Under the pieces are notes generated by a model that had not been told where the DNA came from, did not search any database, and saw only the letters and a list, made by a program, of their open reading frames with translations. The translations under genes were made by a program, and so were the position numbers. From contig NZ_VAUW01000001.1 in the NCBI RefSeq assembly GCF_005771495.1, forward strand, positions 1 to 64,000: a stretch of 64,000 nucleotides of DNA. Reading direction: 5' to 3'. Of the stretch, positions 33,376 through 42,828 are shown piece by piece. Numbering within the stretch: the first letter of the stretch is position 1; the number at the start of each line of letters is the position of its first letter. Origin of the DNA: Maribacter sp. ACAM166 (GTDB taxonomy: Bacteria; Bacteroidota; Bacteroidia; Flavobacteriales; Flavobacteriaceae).

Positions 33376-34011
33376 ATGAGTACAGAAGATAAAGTGGTGA
33401 AAGCTAAATCAAATGTTCAGCTCGTCAAAGATAGTTTGCCAAGCTCCATGAGTTATGCTCAATATCGAGATTTAGTAGCAAAATTGGCTCTAGAAAAAAA
33501 GACTACGGGCATACTTCAAACAGAAGATCTGGTTGATTATACGCAGCTAAATGACCGCCGTATGAAACGCTGGGATAAAACACTCAAATTTAGCGATGAG
33601 GCCACGACGAAAATTAAATCGGTCGATCAAAAAATTACATGGTTAGTACTAACCGAAAGTTGGTGTGGAGATGCTTCTCCGGCCATACCTGTGATGCATA
33701 AAATCACAGAATTGAATCCTAATATATCTTTATCGATTATTATACGTGATGAGCATTTAGATATCATGAATCAGTTTTTGACAAACGGCGCCATGTCCAT
33801 TCCCAAACTCATTTCAATGAACGCTTCAGAAAATCGTATAATCGCAATGTGGGGGCCAAGGTCAACTAGGGCCATACTAATGGTTGAAGCATATAAGCAA
33901 GAACATGGTCAACTAACGCCAGAATTTAAACAAGATTTACAAGTGTTTTATAACAAAGACAAAGGCCAGAGTATAGTAGAAGATTTACTTCGGTTACTTC
34001 CCTTGAAATAG
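33376..34011 (+). CDS. Thioredoxin-family protein with a WCGDA active site
   Basis: A 211-residue cytosolic protein. The thioredoxin-like domain is at about residues 80-200, with VLTESWCGDASPAIPVMHKI where thioredoxins have WCGPC; here only the first cysteine is present (WCGDA), as in the family of thioredoxin-fold proteins common in Flavobacteriaceae. A cis-proline-like MSIPKLISM follows. Dithiol chemistry by a CxxC pair is therefore not possible; it may be a monothiol or non-redox protein. It overlaps the convergent TonB-like gene by 18 bases. Confidence 0.85.
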   Translation: MSTEDKVVKAKSNVQLVKDSLPSSMSYAQYRDLVAKLALEKKTTGILQTEDLVDYTQLNDRRMKRWDKTLKFSDEATTKIKSVDQKITWLVLTESWCGDASPAIPVMHKITELNPNISLSIIIRDEHLDIMNQFLTNGAMSIPKLISMNASENRIIAMWGPRSTRAILMVEAYKQEHGQLTPEFKQDLQVFYNKDKGQSIVEDLLRLLPLK

Positions 34012-34722
34012 GTATGTAATTGTACCTTTTTGAGTTTCTTTGTTAGATGAATTGAACCTCGCTTTAAGAGCATAAGCAATGGCATTTTCTACAAGGCATC
34101 CGTTAGAAGTGCCAGAACTCTTTTCGTTGAAATCAGCTTCGGTGACATAGCCTAAAGCATTCACCTCAATGTTGATTACGACTTTGCCTCCTTCTATACA
34201 GATGTATATGGGTGGTGGTAATTTATAATTGTTTCTGTCTAGTAAAGAGTAAGAAACAGAAGTTTTTCTTGCGGCAAGGTTGTTTGTAAACTCCTTTTTT
34301 TGAGCTTCCTTTTCACCTAGCAACTGTTTTTTTTCTTCTCGTTTCTTGGTCAAGGCTTTTACTCTTTCGGCATACCCTGAATCTGAAATCAAATCATCAG
34401 TAGTTTCACCTTCGATCATTTCACTACGTTCCTCAATTAACTCTTCTAAGGTTTTTAAAGGCTCAGGATTGCCGTAGCTTGGTTTGGCAGTTTCATTGAA
34501 GGCCAAATGACTTTTAATAGGGTCAGCATTATTTTGTTCTTTTGCTTTTTCTTCCTCCAATATATCTTCCAAGACTTCTGGGTCCAACAGCATTTCAACA
34601 ACGTAATCTTCTGCTTCTTCTTCTTCTTTACTACCTAACTGAATACTGAACAACACCACTACCACAATAGCCATGCTAAAGAAAGTAATGAGCAATGATA
34701 GTTGTTGTCTGTTCGGATTCAT
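33994..34722 (-). CDS. TonB-like membrane-anchored periplasmic protein
   Basis: A 242-residue protein with an N-terminal membrane segment (residues 9-28, LLITFFSMAIVVVVLFSIQL), a charged linker rich in Glu and Lys (30-150) and a C-terminal domain of about 80 residues with GKVVINIEVNALGYVTEADF followed by AIAYALKARFNSS and GTITYLF. The last part has the form of the TonB C-terminal fold (VxFxVxxxGxV ... A ... A). The proline-rich linker of classical TonB is missing, replaced by an acidic coiled-coil region. It may energise or link outer-membrane proteins, but this is inferred. It follows truB in the ftsX-truB run with a 64-base gap. Confidence 0.7.
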   Translation of the reverse strand: MNPNRQQLSLLITFFSMAIVVVVLFSIQLGSKEEEEAEDYVVEMLLDPEVLEDILEEEKAKEQNNADPIKSHLAFNETAKPSYGNPEPLKTLEELIEERSEMIEGETTDDLISDSGYAERVKALTKKREEKKQLLGEKEAQKKEFTNNLAARKTSVSYSLLDRNNYKLPPPIYICIEGGKVVINIEVNALGYVTEADFNEKSSGTSNGCLVENAIAYALKARFNSSNKETQKGTITYLFQGK

Positions 34723-34786
34723 GGTTATATAACCTTAATACTGCTAAAATATTTTAGGGCATCGAAATATGGAATACAATCGTTTA

Positions 34787-35500
34787 TTATTCGTTGACCT
34801 CAGGCCCCAATAAAGTATCTGCAAAGATCAATGGGTCTTGAGCTATATCTACGTTGAAATCACCTATTTTGGTTCTTCTCAAGGCCGATAAATGTGCGCC
34901 AGAGCCAAGTGCTTTGCCAAAATCATTAGCAATAGAGCGAATATAGGTGCCTTTGCTACATGTAATTCTAAAATGAACATTAAGGTTGTCAACTTTGATA
35001 ACTTCAAAAGCACTAACGGTTACTTTACGTTTAGGGATATCTACAGTTATACCTTCCCTTGCCAATTCATATAAGCGCTTCCCATCTTTTTTCAATGCTG
35101 AGAAAACTGGTGGTGTCTGTTCTATTTCACCCGTAAATTGAGTGGTAGCAGTGTGAATTAATTCTGGAGTTATGTGTTCGGTGGGGTAGGTTTCGTCTAT
35201 TTCTGTTTCAAGGTCAAAAGAAGGGGTTGTACTACCTAGAGAAATAATACCTGTGTATTCTTTTTCTTGACCTTGGTACTCGTTGATTTTCTTTGTGAAT
35301 TTACCGGTACAGATAATTAGTAGTCCCGTTGCCAAAGGATCCAACGTACCCGCATGTCCTATTTTAAATTTCTTTAAACTGAATTTTTTTCTGATTGCCC
35401 ATTTCAATTTGTTTACCGCTTGAAACGAAGACCAGCCCAAAGGTTTATCTATTAATAGTACTTGCCCGTTAAGGAAATCATCTTCGGTCAAATTTTCCAT
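34787..35500 (-). CDS. truB: tRNA pseudouridine(55) synthase
   Basis: A 237-residue enzyme that makes pseudouridine 55 in the T-loop of tRNAs. The catalytic aspartate is Asp54 in KIGHAGTLDPLATGLL (47-62); the N-terminal block LLIDKPLGWSSFQAV and the RNA-binding YELAREGI and CSKGTYIRSIANDFGKAL segments are all present. It lies 26 bases after uppP on the same strand, an arrangement usual in Bacteroidota. The C-terminal PUA-like part is short, as in the family's smaller members. Confidence 0.97.
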   Translation of the reverse strand: MENLTEDDFLNGQVLLIDKPLGWSSFQAVNKLKWAIRKKFSLKKFKIGHAGTLDPLATGLLIICTGKFTKKINEYQGQEKEYTGIISLGSTTPSFDLETEIDETYPTEHITPELIHTATTQFTGEIEQTPPVFSALKKDGKRLYELAREGITVDIPKRKVTVSAFEVIKVDNLNVHFRITCSKGTYIRSIANDFGKALGSGAHLSALRRTKIGDFNVDIAQDPLIFADTLLGPEVNE

Positions 35501-35526
35501 GATAAATGGGTCAGGTTTAGGATGAA

Positions 35527-36324
35527 CTATGGATTAGTAAATCCGTAAATGATTGCTATTAGTCCTACGATAAGACAGTAGAAGGCAAAATAAGAAAGTT
35601 TGCTTTTTCGCACCAATTGAATCATCCAAGTGCAGGCGCCTAAGCCAGCAATAAAGGCAGCTATAAAACCTGCTCCCATAGCAAGATTATTTTCTCCATT
35701 GAAATTCAATTCACCGCTCATAAGATCCTTTGCGATTTTACCAAAAATCAAAGGAACTACCATTAAGAAAGAGAATCGGGCAGCTTTAGATTTATCAACG
35801 CCCAAAAGCACAGAGGTGGAAATGGTAGCTCCACTACGAGAAATACCTGGTAGCATAGCGATTGCCTGTGAAATACCAACAATAAAAGCATTTCCGAAAC
35901 TTACTTTTCTATCTGTATCCTTTGCTTTATCTGCAAAATAAAGCAGTATAGCTGTTATGATTAACATAAACCCAACGAACCTAACATTGCCTCCAAAGAA
36001 AGCTTCTAATTGATGCTCGAAAAATAGACCTACAACTACGGCAGGTAGCATTGAGATAATAATTTTAACAGAAAACTGACTTTCCTCGTTCCATTTAAAT
36101 TGTAAGAGGCCACTGATAATTTCCCAAATGTCTTTTCTAAAAACTACAATGGTACTTAGAGCTGTAGCAAAATGTAAAACCACAGTAAATAATAAACTAT
36201 CTTCCTGAACGGAATCATCTCCTAAAATGGCTTTTCCCAATTCTAAATGCCCACTGGAAGAAACTGGAAGAAACTCGGTTAATCCTTGAATAATTCCAAG
36301 TATAATAGCATCTAACGTATCCAA
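35527..36324 (-). CDS. uppP: Undecaprenyl-diphosphatase
   Basis: A 265-residue membrane phosphatase that recycles undecaprenyl pyrophosphate for peptidoglycan and O-antigen export. The active-site block GIIQGLTEFLPVSSSGHLEL is at about residues 11-30 and the second one, LPGISRSGATISTSVLLG, at about 158-175; both are complete, with eight hydrophobic segments. The gene begins 0-1 base after the DUF3098 stop, so the two are translationally coupled. It belongs to the ftsX-DUF3098-uppP-truB run of envelope and translation genes. Confidence 0.97.
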   Translation of the reverse strand: MDTLDAIILGIIQGLTEFLPVSSSGHLELGKAILGDDSVQEDSLLFTVVLHFATALSTIVVFRKDIWEIISGLLQFKWNEESQFSVKIIISMLPAVVVGLFFEHQLEAFFGGNVRFVGFMLIITAILLYFADKAKDTDRKVSFGNAFIVGISQAIAMLPGISRSGATISTSVLLGVDKSKAARFSFLMVVPLIFGKIAKDLMSGELNFNGENNLAMGAGFIAAFIAGLGACTWMIQLVRKSKLSYFAFYCLIVGLIAIIYGFTNP

Positions 36325-36588
36325 TTAAACTTTCTTTTTGTGTGGGTTCAATAAAATGGCGTAAATCTCTATTCCTAGTCCAATAAGTACTAATGTTGGC
36401 GCTAATCGTATCCTTCTAAAGTTATAGATTTCGGGGTTAAAAACATTAGGGTCATCGCTACCGCCACCGCTCATTAATATGAAACCTAAGGTAATACAAG
36501 CAATACCAATAAACATAAATGTGTAATTTTTCTTCTGAAAAATAAATTCTTGCTTAGGTTGTTGTTCTACTTTATTCTTTTTACTCAT
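36325..36588 (-). CDS. DUF3098 family membrane protein
   Basis: An 87-residue protein with two hydrophobic segments (about 25-41 and 63-79) joined by SGGGSDDPNVFNPEIYNFRR, the DUF3098 signature found between ftsX and uppP in Bacteroidota. Its function is unknown; the constant position next to ftsX suggests a role with the division/envelope apparatus. It begins 9 bases after ftsX and is followed directly by uppP. Confidence 0.9.
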   Translation of the reverse strand: MSKKNKVEQQPKQEFIFQKKNYTFMFIGIACITLGFILMSGGGSDDPNVFNPEIYNFRRIRLAPTLVLIGLGIEIYAILLNPHKKKV

Positions 36589-36597
36589 GCGTCAAAT

Positions 36598-37476
36598 TTA
36601 ATAATATAATTCGTCGGTTCTAAGATTTAGGAAGCGTTGGGTCGCGAAATAGGTGCTAATGAACGAAATAAGAATACCCAAAAGAAAAACACTAACAAAT
36701 AAAATAACTAAAATATAGGGCTCATCAAATAAGCCCAAGTCTTGAAAATTAGTATCTACGTAGTAAACCACTGCGCCAATGGCCACTAAAGCCAAAGCTG
36801 CCCCGATCATTCCTAATTTAATGTTTTGCCAAATAAATGGTTTTCTTATAAAAGTTTTGGTCGCCCCAACCATTTGCATGGTTTTGATAATAAATCGTTT
36901 GGAGTAGATTGAAAGACGAATAGAACTATTAATCAATAATACGGCGATAAAGGTAAATATGGCACTTGCTACCAGAATCCAAAAACCTATTTGTTCAACG
37001 CTTTTGGCAACCATGCTCACTAATACCTTATCATAACTTACTTCGTCAACAAAACTCTTCTCAGAAAGTGTCCCTGCAATCTCTTCTGCCTTTTCAGCGG
37101 TAACAAAATCTGCGTTCAATTTTACATCGATAGAGTTCTTGAGCGGGTTATAGCCTAAATAATCTACAAAATCCTCACCTATATCTGCACTATGTTGTTT
37201 AGCTGCCTCTTCTTTAGACACATAGGTAGATGATTTGGTGTAGTCAGACATAGCTAGGGTCTTTTGCAACTGTTCCACCTCAATTTCTTTCGTGTTTTCC
37301 TTTAAAAAAACAGAAATGGTGATTTGCTCCTTAGATCGATCTGCCATTTTTTTGGTATTCAACACCAAGAGGCCTAAAATTCCTAACAGGAACAAGACCA
37401 AAGCAATACTTAGCACCACAGAAAAATACGAGGAGATGAGTTTGCGTCTTTGATAATTTTCGAAAGAGTTCGCCAT
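36598..37476 (-). CDS. ftsX: Cell-division ABC transporter permease FtsX
   Basis: A 292-residue protein with the FtsX layout: an N-terminal cytoplasmic stretch with YQRRKLISSYFSVVLSIALV, a first membrane segment (about 15-40), a periplasmic domain of about 120 residues with ITISVFLKENTKEIEVEQLQ, and three C-terminal membrane segments with the cytoplasmic MQMVGATKTFIRKPF loop. FtsX pairs with the ATPase FtsE to activate cell-wall hydrolases during division. FtsE is not in this window. It heads the minus-strand run to truB. Confidence 0.95.
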   Translation of the reverse strand: MANSFENYQRRKLISSYFSVVLSIALVLFLLGILGLLVLNTKKMADRSKEQITISVFLKENTKEIEVEQLQKTLAMSDYTKSSTYVSKEEAAKQHSADIGEDFVDYLGYNPLKNSIDVKLNADFVTAEKAEEIAGTLSEKSFVDEVSYDKVLVSMVAKSVEQIGFWILVASAIFTFIAVLLINSSIRLSIYSKRFIIKTMQMVGATKTFIRKPFIWQNIKLGMIGAALALVAIGAVVYYVDTNFQDLGLFDEPYILVILFVSVFLLGILISFISTYFATQRFLNLRTDELYY

Positions 37477-37539
37477 AGCACTTAAAAGTGTAGTAAAAAT
37501 AGGAAAGTATTGTTAGATGGAACTTAAAAATTCATTCAG

Positions 37540-39423
37540 TTATCGTTTCAAGCTAAAGTGACCTTTAAATTGTGTGGTATCTGCCTCTATGTTGTACCAA
37601 TAATCATCTTCTGGCATATCCTTTCCTTGAAAAGAACCATCCCAAGAAGAAGAGTTTGTATTTCCGAATTTCAGTAGTTTCCCATATCGGTCAAAAATTG
37701 AAAAGGATACATTCGTGAAAATATCCAATCCATCAAGTTCGAAAAGGTCGTTTATAGTATCTCCATTCGGAGTAAAAAACTTGGGTATTACCAAATGAAA
37801 AAAAGTTTGCGTAACTGTACCGCAATCCGTTTTATCTTGAACATATACAGTGTAGAAACCTCCTTCAACAGCTTCAAATATTGGGCTATCTTGGAAATAA
37901 AATCCATCCAAAGAAAATTCAAAATCACCAGTATTTGATGTCGAGACGATTATAGATGGCCCATCGGATACGATGCTTTCTAGCTTGGGCAAATCTATTT
38001 GCTCTATGAAAAAGGTATAGCTGTTAGCGCAACCGTTGTTATTTGTGACTATAATGATGTATTCGCCGGGCTCTGACACCTCTACACGTCTCGTAATTTC
38101 ACCAGTATTCCATAAATAGGTTACATCATCTAGTGCTGCATCTATGGTGATGGTTGTGTTTTCGCAAAAATAAGTATAGGTGTCATCTGGTACTGCAGGT
38201 AGTGGATTAACAGTTAGTGTAATAGCTGTTCTAGAAAGGGAAGCACATTCTATTTCTGGGGAATTGGCTTCTGCGTAATACGTGCCTGCAGTGGCGATTT
38301 CAAAATTATTATTTCCTTCTAAAAGCAAATTACCGTCGGTTGGGGCATCGTACCAGTTTATGGTATATGAACTATCCGTTGAAGCCGATAGTATTCCAAC
38401 TTCACCTTCGCAAATAGCAACATCACCCGTACTGGTAGGTACATTCGGAATAGGGAGAACGGTGATTTCAAAAACATCGGATACTACATTACATAAATCA
38501 TTGTTCACATTAATAGGATCTTCTGCAATTTTGACCCTAAAATAGGTGGTTGAGATTATGGGTGGGGTAGCAAGGGTATTGCTGGTTTCATTAGCGATGT
38601 TAATCCATGCTACTTGGTCTGTACTTTGCTGCCATTGATAGGCATGGGTGCTGAATATAGAATTGTCGGGCGTTGCGGTTATGGTTCTGGAAACGGCTCC
38701 TTGATCTTCACAAACGGTTAAATTACTTTCGTCGGTATTCGTAGAAACAGTTACATTATCGCCACAAGATTTAAAAACGATATCGTCAATGGCAAGGTCA
38801 TTTCCACAACCACCACCTCTATTATTTATCATTTTTAAGATAACCGAATTTTGCCCAGGTTTTGTTTTAAATACTAATGCATATTGTTGCCAATTGGTAT
38901 TTTCGCTTGCAAAAATATCACCTGTATCCCCTTTGCCAAGTAAGTTGGTGTCTGTTTTGTCCCAAATTTGAAAACGTACATTTACAGGTATTTCAGGGTC
39001 TAATGGACAATTAATAGTGGGAAGTAAATTTATGAGCCATGACGAAAATTCATAAGTGGTATTTTCACAAAGTCCTGTTACCTGTCTTTGATAAAATTCT
39101 CCAGCGGTAAAGCTTGCATTGACTATAAGGGACTTACCATTTGTATCGCCAGGAGTATGGTCTTGAATATTAATCCAGTCTAAATAGTTAGTTGTACTAG
39201 AAATGGTATAATCACCATCATTAGGAGTGCTAGTAGTGAAATTATAGGTGGTTGTCCCAGCAGGCAACGCAGGGCCATCGGTATTTCCCGACCCAAAGTT
39301 TTCAGTAAAAATAGGGTAACCAGAATTACCACCGCAAAAGCCAAGTTGTGCTGTAACTTCGATAGAAACAAAACTGAACAGAATAAGGTAAATGAAGAAT
39401 GGTTTGGGATTCAAAATTTTCAC
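37540..39423 (-). CDS. Secreted protein with T9SS type B (gliding motility-associated) C-terminal domain
   Basis: A 627-residue protein with a signal peptide ending near VTAQ (residues 23-26). The N-terminal 200 residues form a cargo domain of the kind that binds ligands in a jelly-roll (GKSLIVNASFTAGEFYQRQV, VILKMINNRGGGCGNDLAID). It is followed by Ig-like repeats (about 230-480) with recurrent TxTVNPLPxxP boundaries. The last 80 residues, from KFFTPNGDTINDLFELDGLD to DDYWYNIEADTTQFKGHFSL, are the CHU_C/type B sorting domain used by the type IX secretion system, so the protein is exported to the cell surface. It is divergent from leuS with 138 bases between. Confidence 0.9.
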   Translation of the reverse strand: MKILNPKPFFIYLILFSFVSIEVTAQLGFCGGNSGYPIFTENFGSGNTDGPALPAGTTTYNFTTSTPNDGDYTISSTTNYLDWINIQDHTPGDTNGKSLIVNASFTAGEFYQRQVTGLCENTTYEFSSWLINLLPTINCPLDPEIPVNVRFQIWDKTDTNLLGKGDTGDIFASENTNWQQYALVFKTKPGQNSVILKMINNRGGGCGNDLAIDDIVFKSCGDNVTVSTNTDESNLTVCEDQGAVSRTITATPDNSIFSTHAYQWQQSTDQVAWINIANETSNTLATPPIISTTYFRVKIAEDPINVNNDLCNVVSDVFEITVLPIPNVPTSTGDVAICEGEVGILSASTDSSYTINWYDAPTDGNLLLEGNNNFEIATAGTYYAEANSPEIECASLSRTAITLTVNPLPAVPDDTYTYFCENTTITIDAALDDVTYLWNTGEITRRVEVSEPGEYIIIVTNNNGCANSYTFFIEQIDLPKLESIVSDGPSIIVSTSNTGDFEFSLDGFYFQDSPIFEAVEGGFYTVYVQDKTDCGTVTQTFFHLVIPKFFTPNGDTINDLFELDGLDIFTNVSFSIFDRYGKLLKFGNTNSSSWDGSFQGKDMPEDDYWYNIEADTTQFKGHFSLKR

Positions 39424-39526
39424 GATCCGAAGGTAGCAATTTTAGATAAAAGGACATGATTTTGAGTGTTTTCAATACCAAAACCTGTTAATCATCAATA
39501 TCTTTTTAACTTTCATCGATTCGACC

Positions 39527-39546
39527 TATTTTTGCGGCTTACCGCA
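39527..39546 (+). promoter_or_regulatory. -7 box and start-site hairpin of leuS
   Basis: TATTTTTG at 39527-39534 is a TAnnTTTG match. TGCGG (39533-39537) and CCGCA (39542-39546) with loop CTTA form a small hairpin at about the predicted transcription start, 15 bases before the leuS ATG. Confidence 0.45.
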
Positions 39547-39560
39547 AAGAAGCAACTATC

Positions 39561-42500
39561 ATGCAATACAATTTCAACGAAATTGAGGCCAAATGGCAAA
39601 AATATTGGGCAGAACATCAAACGTTCAAGGCAGAAAATGACTCTGATAAAGAGAAGTTTTATGTATTGGATATGTTTCCTTACCCTTCTGGGGCAGGGCT
39701 GCATGTTGGGCATCCGTTAGGATATATTGCAAGTGATATTTATGCGCGGTATAAAAGACATAAAGGGTTTAATGTGTTGCATCCGCAAGGGTATGATTCA
39801 TTCGGACTACCAGCCGAACAATATGCGATACAGACCGGACAGCATCCCTCAGTTACTACGGCGGCGAATATTAAGACCTACAGAAGACAACTAGATCAAT
39901 TAGGGTTTTCGTTCGATTGGAGTAGAGAGGTACGTACTTCTAGTCCCGAATATTACAAATGGACCCAATGGATTTTTATCCAAATTTTTAATTCTTGGTA
40001 TAATACCGATGTTGATAAAGCGGAAGATATTAAAACGTTAACTGCTATTTTTAATACGGATGGAAATACAAATGTAAACGCTGTATGTGATGATGATATT
40101 GAATCTTTTTCTGCGGATGAGTGGAACGCTTTTTCAGAGGTTAAGAAACAAGAAATTTTATTACAATATAGATTGACGTATTTGGCAGATACCGAAGTAA
40201 ACTGGTGCGCTGCATTGGGTACGGTTTTGGCAAATGATGAAATAGTCAACGGAGTTTCAGAGCGTGGTGGTCACCCTGTTGTTCGTAAAAAAATGACCCA
40301 ATGGAGCATGCGTATATCTGCTTATGCGCAGCGTTTGTTAGATGGTTTGAATACAATTGACTGGCCACAACCCTTAAAAGATTCACAGACTAATTGGATC
40401 GGCAGAAGTGAAGGTGCTTCTGCAGTATTTAATGTACATGGGCATGATGCCGTTATCGACGTTTTTACCACTCGCCCCGATACTATTTTCGGAGTTTCTT
40501 TCATGACCTTGGCACCAGAGCATGAATTGGTTTCTAAAATCACAACGGCTGGTCAAAAGGCAGAAATTGAAGCCTATATTGAAGCTACTGCAAAACGTTC
40601 TGAGCGTGATCGTATGGCAGATGTGAAAACGATAACAGGGGCTTTTACAGGTGCTTATGCAGTGCATCCGTTTACGAAAGAACCAGTTCCCATTTGGGTT
40701 GGGGATTATGTGTTGGCCGGCTACGGCACAGGTGCAGTGATGTCCGTTCCATGTGGGGATCAGCGCGATTATGATTTTGCAAAGCATTTTAATATTGTTA
40801 TTCCTAATATTTTTGAAGGAGTTGATATTTCTGAAGAAGCTTATGCCGATAAGGACAAAACGGTTATAACGAACTCAGATTTTCTAAATGGTTTACCCTA
40901 TAAGAAAGCAGTAAAACGAGCCATTTTTGAATTGGAAAAATTAAACCAAGGAAAAGGGAAAATCAATTACCGTTTACGCGATGCCGTATTTAGTCGTCAG
41001 CGGTATTGGGGTGAACCGTTCCCGGTATATTATGTGGATGGAATGCCTCAAATGATAGAAGCGGAGCATTTACCTATAAAACTTCCTGAAGTTGAAAAGT
41101 ATTTGCCGACTGAAACCGGAGAGCCACCATTGGGAAATGCTGAGGTTTGGGCATGGGATACAGTTGCTAATAAAATTGTACACAACAGTGCGATAAATAA
41201 TGCCACAGTGTGGCCGTTAGAGTTAAATACGATGCCAGGTTGGGCAGGAAGTTCCCAGTACTTTAATCGCTATATGGATCCGCAAAATAGCGAAGAGCTG
41301 TTTTCACAAAAAGCCATTAACTATTGGCAAGATGTAGATTTATATATTGGCGGTAGCGAGCATGCCACAGGGCATTTGTTGTATGCTCGTTTCTGGCAAA
41401 AATTTATGTTTGATAAAGGCTTGGTGCCTAAAGAGGAGTTTGCTAAAAAGCTGATTAATCAAGGGATGATTACTGGTGAAAGTGCTTTTGTAAATATAAT
41501 AGAGGGAAGGTTAAGAACGAGTAATGATGATGTTAGTGGTTATTGTCAGATTATAATTAGTAAACAGTTTTATGATAGTCTGGAATTAAAGGAGGGTTTA
41601 CTTGAAAAATTACCAAAACTTCTTTCTGAATTTGTGAATGAGAGATTAGAACAACATCAGGATTTTAATCTTGATTTAGAAGAGTATAGTAAATATTTTA
41701 AAGCATTTAAATCGACCCAGATTAATGCTGATTACGTCAATATTCGAAATGAATTTAAAATATTAGATTTAAAGGATGACCCAAGATTAAAAGAGATTGG
41801 AAGTGCTCACTTCTTTGATGGAGAAATTATTATTTCCAATGAAAATATGACTCAAGAATCTTTGGTAAAGGTTTATCGCGAAGTCGAAAAAATGTCCAAG
41901 TCGAAATACAATGTCGTTAATCCAGATGATATTGTAAAAGAATATGGTGCGGACAGTTTACGCTTGTATGAAATGTTTTTAGGGCCTTTGGAGCAATCTA
42001 AACCATGGAACACGGCTGGTATTACAGGAACACATTCATTCTTAAAGAAATTATGGAGACAGTATCATACAGCTGAAAATGCTTCCTTTATGGTTAATGA
42101 AGAAGAGCCTTCTACAGAATCTTGGAAAACCCTGCATAAAACAATTAAGAAAGTTGAGGAGGATATTGAGAATTTCAGTTTCAACACATCAGTATCTACA
42201 TTTATGATTTGTGTTAATGAACTTGCTACACAGAAATGTATAAGCAGACAGATTTTGGAGCCCTTGGCTATTTTGGTTTCGCCATACGCTCCGCATATCG
42301 CCGAAGAACTTTGGAGTAAGCTAGGTCATTCAGAATCTATTTCTAGGGTAGCTTTTCCGAAATTTGAAGGCAAGTATTTGGTGGAAAGTAGTAAGGAATA
42401 TCCTATTTCCTTTAATGGTAAAATGAAGTTCACCATAGAGATTTCGTTGGATTTGTCCAAAGATGAAATCGAAGCCGTTGTCATGGCAAATGAAAAGACC

Positions 42501-42575
42501 CAACAACAATTGCAGGGTAGAACGCCTAAAAAGGTAATCGTAGTGCCTGGTAAAATTGTAAACATCGTAGGCTAG
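39561..42575 (+). CDS. leuS: Leucyl-tRNA synthetase
   Basis: A 1004-residue class I synthetase that charges tRNA-Leu. The HIGH motif is H48-V-G-H51 in the usual GLHVGHPLGY context; the KMSKS motif is at residues 777-781; the editing domain lies at about 230-430 with its TRPDTIFGVSF block; the anticodon-binding and C-terminal domains follow. The protein is some 50-60 residues longer than most LeuRS of this phylum. The excess is between MITGESAFV (636) and the KMSKS loop, where about 140 residues rich in Lys, Glu and Leu replace the shorter leucine-specific insertion. The insert is AT-rich compared with the core. The enzyme should still be functional, since the key motifs are intact. Confidence 0.97.
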   Translation: MQYNFNEIEAKWQKYWAEHQTFKAENDSDKEKFYVLDMFPYPSGAGLHVGHPLGYIASDIYARYKRHKGFNVLHPQGYDSFGLPAEQYAIQTGQHPSVTTAANIKTYRRQLDQLGFSFDWSREVRTSSPEYYKWTQWIFIQIFNSWYNTDVDKAEDIKTLTAIFNTDGNTNVNAVCDDDIESFSADEWNAFSEVKKQEILLQYRLTYLADTEVNWCAALGTVLANDEIVNGVSERGGHPVVRKKMTQWSMRISAYAQRLLDGLNTIDWPQPLKDSQTNWIGRSEGASAVFNVHGHDAVIDVFTTRPDTIFGVSFMTLAPEHELVSKITTAGQKAEIEAYIEATAKRSERDRMADVKTITGAFTGAYAVHPFTKEPVPIWVGDYVLAGYGTGAVMSVPCGDQRDYDFAKHFNIVIPNIFEGVDISEEAYADKDKTVITNSDFLNGLPYKKAVKRAIFELEKLNQGKGKINYRLRDAVFSRQRYWGEPFPVYYVDGMPQMIEAEHLPIKLPEVEKYLPTETGEPPLGNAEVWAWDTVANKIVHNSAINNATVWPLELNTMPGWAGSSQYFNRYMDPQNSEELFSQKAINYWQDVDLYIGGSEHATGHLLYARFWQKFMFDKGLVPKEEFAKKLINQGMITGESAFVNIIEGRLRTSNDDVSGYCQIIISKQFYDSLELKEGLLEKLPKLLSEFVNERLEQHQDFNLDLEEYSKYFKAFKSTQINADYVNIRNEFKILDLKDDPRLKEIGSAHFFDGEIIISNENMTQESLVKVYREVEKMSKSKYNVVNPDDIVKEYGADSLRLYEMFLGPLEQSKPWNTAGITGTHSFLKKLWRQYHTAENASFMVNEEEPSTESWKTLHKTIKKVEEDIENFSFNTSVSTFMICVNELATQKCISRQILEPLAILVSPYAPHIAEELWSKLGHSESISRVAFPKFEGKYLVESSKEYPISFNGKMKFTIEISLDLSKDEIEAVVMANEKTQQQLQGRTPKKVIVVPGKIVNIVG

Positions 42576-42690
42576 CCGTCTTCACTAGACGGCACGACGA
42601 AGTAATCTGCAGGTTCGGTACACGAGTTTTACAGATTGCTATGCACACTCGCAATGCCGTCTTAATGAGGAAGCATGACGAAGTAATTGA
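42575..42690. repeat. REP-like palindromic intergenic element (degenerate)
   Basis: Immediately after leuS, GCCGTCT (42575-42581) pairs with AGACGGC (42587-42593). Then GCACGACGAAGTAATCTG (42592-42609) recurs as GCATGACGAAGTAATTGA (42673-42690), 15 of 18 identical and 81 bases apart. AGTAATCTG also pairs with CAGATTGCT (42632-42640). The pieces resemble the widespread CGTCATTGCGAGG...ACGAAGCAATCT family of bacterial palindromic repeats. A short open frame (42641-42832) here is unlikely to be a gene. Confidence 0.6.
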
Positions 42691-42719
42691 CGAAACGTAC
42701 ATTTTGTCAGTAAGGCATA

Positions 42720-42757
42720 CCCCGCAAGGTTCGAAAGGAATTTGGCGGGGTTTTTGC
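42720..42757 (+). terminator. Terminator downstream of leuS
   Basis: CCCCGC (42720-42725) pairs with GCGGGG (42745-42750), followed by TTTTT at 42751-42755. The 19-base loop is long, containing CAAGGTTCGAAAGGAATTT. Confidence 0.7.
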
Positions 42758-42828
42758 TTTAATGAAAATAGATTTTCTAGTAAGAGCGAATCTTTAGTAT
42801 ATTTAATCGATTTAAAAATTGAAATGGT

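Noticed and set aside
40383-40787. 134-codon minus-strand frame inside leuS
   Set aside because: Antisense to the LeuRS editing domain; no support.
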